From the NCBI GenBank assembly GCA_032622095.1, contig CP136063.1:26294987-26358986 (forward strand): DNA of 64,000 nt. Reading direction: 5' to 3'. Below, piece after piece: positions 8,479-16,530 of the stretch (its first letter is position 1; the number at the start of each line of letters is the position of its first letter). The DNA comes from Siphonodentalium dalli (lineage: Eukaryota; Mollusca; Scaphopoda; Gadilida; Siphonodentaliidae). The notes beneath the pieces are model-generated. The model was not told the DNA's origin and made no database searches. It saw only the letters and a list, made by a program, of their open reading frames with translations. Made by a program: the position numbers and the translations under genes.

Positions 8479-9659
8479 ACCACTATACTTAAAGTAATTG
8501 ACCATCTATAACGCGGTGCCACCCCGTTAATACCGCAGTATGATACCGCGGTATCCCGTATACCGCGGTACTGATACCGCTTATTAACGCTTCAACACCG
8601 CGCACATCGCGGTGACACCACGATGGGTGCGGTCACGGTTCGCGATAACGCGGTGATTTTAACGGACAATTTGCGCGGAAAAAAACAAAGGACACTGAAG
8701 AAATCTTCATTTATTGTGGTTATTTTACTTATTATTGACGATGTTTTTTTGCCAATAGTGATTTGTCCATGTGTATAATATGCTTTTGCCAATAGTGATT
8801 TCTTTATGTGTCTGAGTCATCAAAAACTATCTCTTGAGTGAATTTTTTTTTCTCTTCGTATAACCAATAGATAATTATAGACGGTTAACGTCTTCCTTCG
8901 AAAATCCGATATATCCGACCTAACTTAGTTTTTACCCTCGACTCTGTTTATTGTCGTTGAACTTTATAGGATTTTTTTTTATTTTATATTTGAAACATCG
9001 TGCATGTATACATGTTGACCCATCGACGTATGCATGCATATAGACATAGGTCGATGATAAACCTACATGAGAATGCATATCAGTTTTAGTTGCGATGCAG
9101 GGTACAGGTAGGTAAGAATTATCTGAGTGACCCAAATAATTTTCCAATATCATCATATTTCTCTTGCTATTCCACATAGTTCAAATCATTTTGGATTTAT
9201 TCCGTATCCCCTGCTCTGATTTTCATAAATAAACCGGGACTAAAGCATGTGATTGACTATCCTACGACATTTCCAGCTACGATTTTTACGTACACACGAC
9301 TGCGATTACGTCAAGGATACACCACGATTTCGCATCTATAATCAAACTGACATTGTCGTCAGCATGCGCAATCCAACTATCGGTTACTTCCGGCCTCGAC
9401 GGAAATCTTTCCACTTATAATTGAATCGTTGTTGTCTGAACATTCACTAAATGCATCCCTTCAAAGAGTTCCATGAAAATCACAGCGGTATTCAAAACAT
9501 TTAATGCCCACTATCAGACCGCGGTATCCTTACCGCTCGATACCGTAACTCCACCGCCGTGACCGTCTCGATACCACTACCGTTTATTACCGGTATCACC
9601 GCGGTCATGACTGGGGTATCACCCCGTTTTTCTGGTCAATTACTTTGAGAATAGCGGTA
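8479..9659. mobile_element. CCGCGGTAT-rich MITE family, long copy
   Basis: Ends are the inverted repeats TACCACTATACTTAAAGTAA and TTACTTTGAGAATAGCGGTA. Just inside each end are clusters of degenerate ATACCGCGGTAT words. About 0.8 kb of unique interior (8.7-9.5 kb) is absent from the two short copies at 28,829-29,152 and 33,850-34,195. Shared internal words include AAGAGTTCCATGAAAATCAC. No credible coding region. Confidence 0.8.
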
Positions 9660-9881
9660 TGCTTAAGCATGCTATAGCGAATTTAAAAACAAACTGGATA
9701 AAACCTTAGGGGAATGTTATAACTCAAAACTATCACCAAGTATTCATAGTAATAATTTTGATGCCCATGAAAAACGTAAGATTCCCTGGCGCTAAACCTA
9801 CAAAATAAGTCTGTTAAAGAATATAAGAAAAAATTATTAAAATTGTAAAAAATAATAACAAATGATGAAAAATTGTTAGGC

Positions 9882-9955
9882 CAATGCATTCTCTTATATA
9901 TGCGAGGCGACCTATGGTCGACTCGCATATATAAGAGAATGCATTGGCACAGGGT
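9882..9955. repeat. Palindromic hairpin module (isolated)
   Basis: One copy of the hairpin with 26-bp arms starting CCAATGCATTCTCTTATATA, identical in design to those in the five MITEs but within a different terminal context. Confidence 0.9.
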
Positions 9956-10122
9956 ATATGGGTTGATACAAAAATCGGACCAAGCACTCAAAGGGTTAAT
10001 AGTTTTCATTATAGTTTTGCTATTCATACCTCAGAAATTATTTTTATCTCTATTTGTTTATTCAGTTATTTGGATCTCAAAATCTCAGTGCATAAAGGGG
10101 AATAACTCTATCTAATCTAATC

Positions 10123-10240
10123 ACTCTGAGCTTTGATTGGTGGGTTCCTCGACTCGTATCAAATAATCTTTTTTTACCCCAACTACAAAGAAATAGTGAT
10201 TTAGAAGCGTTTGATCGGATTGAGTACTTTTAAACTCTTA
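10123..10240. repeat. Partial copy of AGGTACTCAATCCG element
   Basis: Shares the segment with GGTGGGTTCCTCGACTCG, AAAGAAATAGT and the end GGATTGAGTACTTTTAA with the complete elements at 41,323-41,804 and 58,864-59,351. Confidence 0.75.
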
Positions 10241-10357
10241 CAATTGGAAAAAGGACAACCTACCACATCGGAATGAGCAAACATTTCAAGATGATAAAAT
10301 ATGCTATTTACAAGCACTCAAAGATTGTTCATGAATGATGAACTTGAATGAAAATTC

Positions 10358-10570
10358 CTACTCAACTTTATAATGAAATGCATTTATAATGTAACCATGT
10401 GCAACTGCAAAAAGTCCACAGTCTAATATAATCAATTGTCTGGTTGTTTCCTCAAACACAATCTTTGGTTTCTCTGGTTGTAATAAGTTTTTGCTGAGTA
10501 GCCTGAGGGTAGGTGAGAGATCTGCACAGTCTGTCATAAACTTCAATAGTTCCAGGTTCTCATCCTACTG
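10358..10570 (-). pseudogene. Fragment with DCGLFAVAHG motif, unrecognised
   Basis: A minus-strand frame of about 65 codons without an obvious start reads ENLELLKFMTDCADLSPTLR and later IILDCGLFAVAHGYIINAF. A DCGLFA(V/I)A block preceded by a Q/T-rich stretch resembles the C-terminal active-site region of Ulp1/C48-like cysteine proteases carried by several transposons. The catalytic His/Asp part is not visible, so this is tentative. It could equally be part of the neighbouring viral relic. Confidence 0.25.
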
Positions 10571-10613
10571 TAGAAAAGGTGACCCAGTGATTTCCAGATG
10601 AGTACTTGATTAT

Positions 10614-10977
10614 ATATCAAATCCAGTCGTAAGTCGGGATTTTTTTACCCTGTGCCAATGTATTCTCTTATATATGCGAGTCGACCATAGAGAATGCATT
10701 CGCCTAACAATTTATTTTACAATTTTAATAATTTTTTCTTGTATTCTTTAACAATTTTATAATTTCACCCATACAGAGCCCCAGACAAACATGAGCAGAC
10801 AACACTCTTCTATATGCTTCTATATATGTGTGGGGCTCCCTGCAGGGTAATTGATGCTTTTTATTTTATGTCCTAAAAATTGTCAGAAACATTTATTTAA
10901 AAAAAATGATAAAAAATTGTTAGTCCAATGCATTGGCACAGGGTAAAAAAATCCTGACTTCCGACTGGATTTGATAT
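10614..10977. mobile_element. Third palindrome-bearing element, 47-bp inverted termini
   Basis: Termini starting ATATCAAATCCAGTCG are inverted copies over about 47 bp with two mismatches, running into ACCCTGTGCCAATG. The left arm continues into the MITE hairpin word TCTCTTATATATGCGAGTCG. Both hairpins are partly deleted and about 100 bp of unrelated sequence (CAGAGCCCCAGACAAACATG onward) sits in the centre. No target-site duplication is evident. Confidence 0.8.
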
Positions 10978-11224
10978 GGCGGGTCACATATGAATTAGTT
11001 TTTAAGTCCATCAACATTTGAGAATTTGTCCATCAACAGAATCTGTGCCATGTTTATATTGTTGTCAGATAACCATTCACCTTGCAGTAACTCTTTCTTT
11101 TCAGTTGTACTAACTGAGACAAACTTCTCTAATTTCAGAGGACTGTTTGCCACCACTCGTTGATACACTCATATACAAATCTCACTCTCATTCTCTTGAT
11201 GACGAATCTCTCTCTGCCCGAATC

Positions 11225-11440
11225 TCACTCTCTGATGATGGAATTGTTCACACCCGCTGCTGCTGGTTCGATGTACTCTTTCAGATGGGTAATGTTGACC
11301 GAGGTCTTCAGCCCTCGGCCATTGCTCTTCTTGAGTCGAAACATTGTCTTTTACTACTTCTGAAATTTCTTATTGGCCAGTCCACCTAGAGTCTAGCTTG
11401 TCGCCTACTCTGTTTGAATTCTTCATCGCCTCATCAGAAC
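11225..11440 (-). pseudogene. Retroelement integrase C-terminal relic
   Basis: Minus-strand pieces in two frames read NRVGDKLDSRWTG, EISEVV, and MFRLKKSNGRGLKTSVNITH then LKEYI. The order GDKL(D)xRWxGPYxI ... LKxxxGxxLKTxVNxxHLK is the end of the integrase of Gypsy/retrovirus-like elements. A stop and a frameshift separate the two halves and no catalytic core is seen. The product would have inserted element cDNA. Confidence 0.55.
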
Positions 11441-11554
11441 TTTCTGTCCAGGTCTGAATGGCTGGAAATTCCGGCGCTTGTCGTAGTTGCCTTCCTGTCT
11501 TATCAAATTTAAAATCTGAGTTATGAACACATTGTGCAACTTCAATACAAAGAC

Positions 11555-12045
11555 CTACTCTTTGCCTACTTTATCAGGCTTGTGGTTGAGCGCACTAATT
11601 TTCTTCACAATTTTATCATTCGTACGTTGCCAAATTTGGCCACCCGCTAGTTTGCTTTGCTTTTTAGCAGCCTCTACAGCCTTGGTCCTCGGGGTTACTT
11701 TAGTGTCCAGATAAGTCTTGAAATATCTCTTCAGCCTTTCTACCTCCACAGCACTCCAAGGCTGTCGAACAACTCTTTTCTTTTGAAATTTAACTCACTT
11801 TCTTCTGATGATGATACTAGTCTGTTAAACATGGATTGGTACAAGTCTTCTTCATCCAAATCGGGTTCCAAGTTGGTCCTGCTTAAATAGATCAGGAAAA
11901 CAAAATTGAAAATGATGCTGAAGCACATTACAAACAGTTCAGAGGCAAATATTGACATGGTGGCAGTGACACTCAGTTGAACAAATTGGTGAACACTTTG
12001 AAAAACTACTTGGGTAGTGACAGATAGTATACAGAACGTTTCCAC
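11555..12045 (-). pseudogene. Transposon-protein relic with Myb/SANT-like domain
   Basis: Two overlapping minus-strand frames. The first (12,045-11,740) has a hydrophobic stretch (ELFVMCFSIIFNFVFLIYLS) and an acidic linker (EPDLDEEDLYQ). A frameshift near 11,770 leads into RVVRQPWSAVEVERLKRYFK, then IWQRTNDKIVKKISALN and a stop. A WS..E...L..YF......P...........L..R.W....DKI pattern is a small helical domain I associate with uncharacterised transposon-like proteins of fish and molluscs. No enzyme function is claimed. Confidence 0.4.
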
Positions 12046-12700
12046 TAGCCTTAGGGGAATGGGGCCCCATGGAGTAAAAAGTGAAAAAACATCTCGGCCG
12101 GGTGCGAAAATATATATTTTTTACACAGGAAAACTAGCTATTTCGTGGCATTTGAGAGCCCCTGCAATTTGCATATAAGACCTATTGACGGTCCAACGTT
12201 TAACTTTACCCAAATGTTTCTTTTATCGAATATAGACAGAAGCAATCACCTATGAACTGACGCTGATAAATGTTTTACGAGCAACAAGACTTATCACGCT
12301 TCATTTGATCGATGCTGCGTCACAAATCGTTTTGGCAGGAACTTGTGCAATAAGAGTTGTCCTTGACATGGTTTTAGTTGGTCCAATACAGTGGATATCA
12401 CGGTTAGTCAAGAGACTTGTCTTCCGATTTTGGGAATGCATTTGATGGCATATCTAGGGCGGCTTAAATTGTCTCGTGATTAGAGAAGATAAAATATTCC
12501 GGTGATTTCCAGATGAGCCTGGGTGCACACGGAAGTTATTGCTGAACAGTTTCTTTAATCTAATGCGACTTTGATTGATACGTTGTATCTGAAATGGCGA
12601 TAGATCATGAGACCCGGTGTGACCTTGTAATAATTGCAAGACACTTTTTTAACCCCATTTCTCCCAAATCGCTTCTTGTACACTCGCACTTTTTGTATAT
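12046..12700. other. No gene recognised
   Basis: Unique-looking sequence between the transposon-protein relic and a minisatellite-bearing element. Frames are short. Nothing further is recognised. Confidence 0.5.
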
Positions 12701-12707
12701 TTTTATT

Positions 12708-13405
12708 TTATTATACCCCCTTTTTTTTAAAAGGGGGGTATACTGTTTTGCACCTGTCCGTCCGTCCGTCTGTATGTGCGTCCGTCCGTCCGATGTCTGT
12801 TCATGTCATAACTTCAACAATAGTGCTCGGATCTCAATGAAATTAGGTATGGATGTTCACTACTATGAGGACATTAAATAGAGTGTTCCATCGTTTTGTT
12901 CGGATTTTCCATTCTAGAGTTATTCATCTTTGTTTATCTGGTAATGTTGGCTTTTTGGTCCGTCTGGTGTCTGTTCATGTCGTAACTTCAACATTTGTGC
13001 TGGGATCTCAATGAAATTTGGTATGGATGTTCACCACCGTGAGGACATTCAATAGAGGGTTCCATTGTTCTGTTTGGCTTTTCCATTCTAGAGTTATTCA
13101 AGTTTGTTTATCTGGACATGTTGGCTGTTTGGTCCATCCGATGTCTGTTCAGGTCATAACTTGAACAGTAATGCTCGGATCTCAATGAAATTTTGTATGG
13201 ATGTTCACCACTATGAGGACATTTAATGGCACATTCAACTGTTTTGTTTTTTTTGTGCTATAGTTATTCATCTTCGTTTATATGAAAATGCTGATTTTTG
13301 GGTCCATCTGAGTATTGCAGTCATAAGTTATAGATATGCCCACACTAGGCGGTATGCCACTAGGGGGTATACACGTACCGGACGACAGTCCATCTCTTGT
13401 TTTTT
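12708..13405 (+). mobile_element. Minisatellite-bearing element, family C, copy 1
   Basis: Begins with a hairpin made of CCCCCTTTTTTTTAAAAGGGGGG. It contains GTCCGTCCGTC and about three units of roughly 150 bp with TTCAACAATAGTGCTCGG and TGTTTATCTGG, and ends near GACAGTCCATCTCTTGTTTT. A copy in opposite orientation lies at 26,030-26,722. Reading frames through it are by-products of the repeat. Confidence 0.8.
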
Positions 13406-13639
13406 TCTGGGAGGGGAATGGGGCCCTAAAAGAGCCCCACCTGCCCTTTTAGCAGAAACCTGGTATACAGCAATATCTCTATAAACCGAACACCGTTTGG
13501 ACCAGCTATTTTGTCTGGTAACAAAAGCCACCATGAGTCAAAAACTATGTGAGCTATTGTCCAATCAGATGGTTAGAAACCAGTTTATATGTGTTTGCAC
13601 AGTGTTCAATCGTTAATGGTTCTGGCCCCAATCGAGCAC

Positions 13640-13800
13640 TCACGCTCTGATTTTGGGTGTATTTATTTGTATATATTTTGTTTCATTTTAGTCTAATTCA
13701 CTGTCATTTATATTCACAGTTGCTTCACTCGATTTTGATAATCTGTTTCTTCTCGTCGTGATATGGCTTTGTTGCTAAAACGACGTTAAACCCCAATGTT
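13640..13800 (+). repeat. SINE 3' end fragment
   Basis: Contains TCGTGATATGGCTTTGTTGC and then AAACGACGTTAAACCCC, the same 3' tail type as the SINE at 3963-4270, without a recognisable tRNA head. Confidence 0.6.
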
Positions 13801-13954
13801 AAGGACCACAGTACAATAAGCTGCTGTGTTTATAACTTCTTTATGAAATTTTGTAACCTTCATAAACCTCTAAAGGCTCATATAATACCTCGAAAATTAT
13901 CAACATGTACATGAACAAATTTGATTAACTTTAATATAATTTTCATTGTTAATA

Positions 13955-14260
13955 ACCCCCGTGTGGGCCCGGGGTAGAATAGGCCTACCGCCCCACTGCA
14001 AGGGGTAAAAATCCCCTAATGTGGCACCCTGTTTGCCGTGGGGTGCATCCCGTGAGGTGTGGTGTAGGAGTCCTGGAGGTACTAGGGCGGTTGTATCACG
14101 TGAGGCATTGACCTGCGGATACGACTTAGCTCATGGTCCTCTTTGGTCCTACATCTCTTCAAGACGGGTGGTTGAGTTGACCCGGCTCAATCAATCGGCT
14201 AGTCACGCCTCTCCACAGTGTTTCAGATTCATTTTGTTATATGTTGTATTGCTTGTCTGA
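13955..14260. repeat. GC-richer dispersed repeat, SINE-like
   Basis: An abrupt rise in GC content with GTGGGCCCGGGGTAGAATAG and CTGCAAGGGG. I recognise this block as a dispersed molluscan repeat type but cannot place it in a named family. No open frame looks coding. Confidence 0.4.
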
Positions 14261-14731
14261 TGTTTGAAGTATGGTTTTCAGTTTTTTCATGTATGATGTT
14301 TCAGTTTTGTCCTGTCTCTTTGTGTTCGTCTGATGATTGTTGAATGTTGAATCCTGTATTGTTCACGCCTGTCTCACTGTGGGGAGGTACCGGGAGGCTG
14401 CTATATGCAGTGGCTAAACGGGTCACCGCTTCAGCTAAGTACCAGTCTTCGGCCCGACCAGAATTTGAACAAAATGACGTCACGCCGCTTTCGAAAAGAA
14501 TAAGAGTTTGCATCATTGCATGGTTACAATATATATATATGGGTCAATTTCGTCACATTTTCGTGCGTGAATAGAATTGTGAGTAATCAGCGATCACAAA
14601 TCCTAATCAATAGCCGCAGCGCCTAAATAAATTCCAGGTAAATGAGGTAATGCGTGGGCATAGTATGGGATTAGATACGACAGCGCCCAATGTTTATGTT
14701 TTGAACTGAGACTCTGAGAGATAACTCTAAG

Positions 14732-14776
14732 ATGCCCGTTATTTCGTTAAATATTACTTTACGAAATAACGGGCAT
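14732..14776. repeat. Perfect 16-bp hairpin
   Basis: ATGCCCGTTATTTCGT and its exact reverse complement are separated by 13 bases. It is isolated, with no T-run, and is probably a remnant of a small foldback element. Confidence 0.85.
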
Positions 14777-14799
14777 TTAAAGATTTACATCACAAAGGC

Positions 14800-15150
14800 T
14801 CAAACTTCGCAAAACGTATAAGAAATGATAAACTCAGGGTGGGTGGGCTGGGGGGAGGCAGATGGCACTGTACATAAGTCAGCCCAAAAAAACACCTGTT
14901 GTATTTAATCCCAGATATTGCCCATTTTGAAAAATGAAAATGTTTAATATTTAATTCTTTATAACTTTATATAATTAGGTGTTTGGCAATTTTCTCCTAT
15001 AATTGCTCAAGCAAAGAATCCAAGAAAATATGCATGGAAATATGCAATATGGATAATTGGATATTAACTTATTATGGTCAGTATACATGCCATTGAGTGG
15101 TAACTGTTAATTATATATTGTCATGCGCCGAAACACTTGTAGCCCCGTTC
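14800..15150. other. No gene recognised
   Basis: AT-rich stretch between the hairpin and the hAT relic, without a supported frame. Confidence 0.5.
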
Positions 15151-15154
15151 TGTT

Positions 15155-15620
15155 TTACTGATGTTCATACTTCAATCTCAAGTTGTGGTTTAAGAAAACT
15201 AACTGTTCTGCGAGCGCTGGTTTGAGATTGCACCTCCTGTCAGAAATAACCAGACCGTCTTTACTAAAAAATTCTTTCGCTAGGTACTGAGGTGCTGGGA
15301 ATTCCCAGGTATAATCGAGCGAGTGTTGCTATGTTGGGAAATTTAGTGTGATTTGTTCTCCACCAATCGAATGGACAGTTGGTGGTGTCAATCAGTGGCT
15401 CTCTGAGATATCGGTCAACCTCATATTGTATGACAGCTTTAAGTTCTTCCTTTCCCTGTGATATAACATTACTCCCTTGTTTCTCGGCAACTTTCACTTT
15501 CTTTTTGAACAGTCCCCAAAAATCTTGTTTCGTTTCCTTGACTGTCTGGCTGGTATTTGGTTCACTTGTACTTTTGGATTCTATAGCCACATTTTCATTC
15601 TGCTCGTTTACATTGTTTTC
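15155..15620 (-). pseudogene. hAT transposase C-terminal (dimerisation) domain
   Basis: Minus-strand frame reading EVDRYLREPLIDTTNCPFDW and later ATLARLYLGIPSTSVPSERI, the conserved hATC dimerisation region (WW..N...FP.L..LAR.YL.IP.TSVPSER). One extra base in the T-run after SERIF shifts the frame. The next frame continues SKDGLVISDRR and LAEQLVFLNHNLRLK to a stop at 15,155. The RNase H-like core is absent, so this is only the C-terminal third. On its 5' side the same frame runs into a Cys-rich repeat copy (15,716). Confidence 0.85.
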
Positions 15621-15790
15621 ACTCTCTAGATGATCCCGTTTCTGAATATCCACACCTATAGTATGAAGATGGAAATTACTCCAGTCCACCCACGATGTAT
15701 ATACACTTGGCAACATACGAATATTAGTTGCCCGATAGGAGATTGTGTATACATTGCGTAAACAAAGCTGTTACAGTATATTGTAAACAA
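15621..15790 (-). pseudogene. Cys-rich small protein, third degraded copy
   Basis: Fragments in two frames read YTQSPIGQLIFVCC and SWVDWSNFHLHTIGVDIQKR. They match SPIGQLLFVCCLGHIHWLDW and TQFHLHTIGVQRN in the copy at 15,808-16,098. A frameshift after the CC pair splits it and its C-terminal half is replaced by hAT sequence. Confidence 0.65.
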
Positions 15791-15807
15791 AACTGTTATA
15801 GTGAAAT

Positions 15808-16098
15808 TTAACATGCTGGTGATAATTTGGCTTTGTTTTCTTCCGCCTCGGCCACGTACATCTCTATATCCTTTTCGATACAACATCCATATCTTTGATG
15901 CAAAACAAGCTCAGATATGTTCCTCTGCACACCTATAGTATGTAGATGGAATTGTGTCCAGTCCAGCCAATGTATATGCCCTAGGCAACATACGAAAAGT
16001 AGCTGTCCGATAGGAGAATGTGTATGCACTTCCAACTGCGAACAAAATTTACATTTCTGTCGTCTCATCTTGGTAGGGGTTTGTAAATCGAGTTCCAT
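15808..16098 (-). CDS. Cys-rich small protein, copy 2 (unrecognised)
   Basis: A 96-codon open frame starting MELDLQTPTKMRRQKCKFC. It has a CxxC pair, then SPIGQLLFVCCLGHIH, HLHTIGV and a terminal RYGCCIEKDIEMY. It is a paralogue of the ORF at 16,126-16,470, sharing the spacing MExDL, CxxC, P.G..L.V.CC.G.IH and CCI.K.I. Conserved Cys and His suggest a metal-binding or disulphide-stabilised fold. The location between a truncated Maverick-type polymerase and a hAT relic suggests a mobile-element or viral passenger gene. Function unknown. Lack of stops across two copies favours real coding history. Confidence 0.5.
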   Translation of the reverse strand: MELDLQTPTKMRRQKCKFCSQLEVHTHSPIGQLLFVCCLGHIHWLDWTQFHLHTIGVQRNISELVLHQRYGCCIEKDIEMYVAEAEENKAKLSPAC

Positions 16099-16125
16099 CT
16101 ATAAATAGAACATAATTGTTTGGTT

Positions 16126-16470
16126 TTAATTTTCTACGAATCCTTCATCACTGTCTGCATCTTGATTATCATCAATGTCCATATCGATATCATTTCTTAA
16201 TTGTTCTCTTTGCTCGATATCCTGATTTATTACATCTATTTCTTTTACGATACAACATGGCAATCTACTATGAGATTTATATCTTATATGATATTTTTGA
16301 AATTCATTTTGTATGAAATCGTAATCCCCCAGCTTTATTTTATGAATATCGCCAACGCAGCAAATAACAGTTAGTTCTTTGCCTGGCAACACGTGACAAA
16401 CCTCGTTCTCTCCACAATATTCACACATATTTCTCGAAATAGTTCCCTTCGTCAACAGGTCTTGTTCCAT
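16126..16470 (-). CDS. Cys-rich small protein, copy 1 (unrecognised)
   Basis: A 114-codon open frame starting MEQDLLTKGTISRNMCEYCG. It contains CxxC, HVLPGKELTVICCVGDIHK and LPCCIVKEIDVI, then an acidic tail rich in D and E (DMDIDDNQDADSDEGFVEN). The paralogous copy at 15,808-16,098 lacks the tail. It follows the truncated polymerase directly on the same strand with a gap of about 60 bases. I do not recognise the family. A zinc-binding protein of a Maverick/adintovirus-like element is a reasonable inference from context only. Confidence 0.5.
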   Translation of the reverse strand: MEQDLLTKGTISRNMCEYCGENEVCHVLPGKELTVICCVGDIHKIKLGDYDFIQNEFQKYHIRYKSHSRLPCCIVKEIDVINQDIEQREQLRNDIDMDIDDNQDADSDEGFVEN

Positions 16471-16530
16471 CTGTAATAATTGAAGGTGATTCTGGTAATA
16501 ATAAATCTTTTATGCTTTCCCAATCTTCAT

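Larger units (their letters stand above)
8346..9999. mobile_element. TTAA-bounded 1.65-kb composite element
   Basis: Bounded by TTAA at 8346-8349 and 9996-9999 with short inverted termini TTAACCCTTTCGGTGC and, inverted, TTAACCCTTTGAGTGC. The right part (about 9810-9960) carries one copy of the palindromic hairpin found in the piggyBac-like MITEs, with similar flanking AT-rich sequence. A CCGCGG-rich MITE is nested at 8479-9659. It interrupts or abuts the start of the glycoprotein-like relic. Confidence 0.65.
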
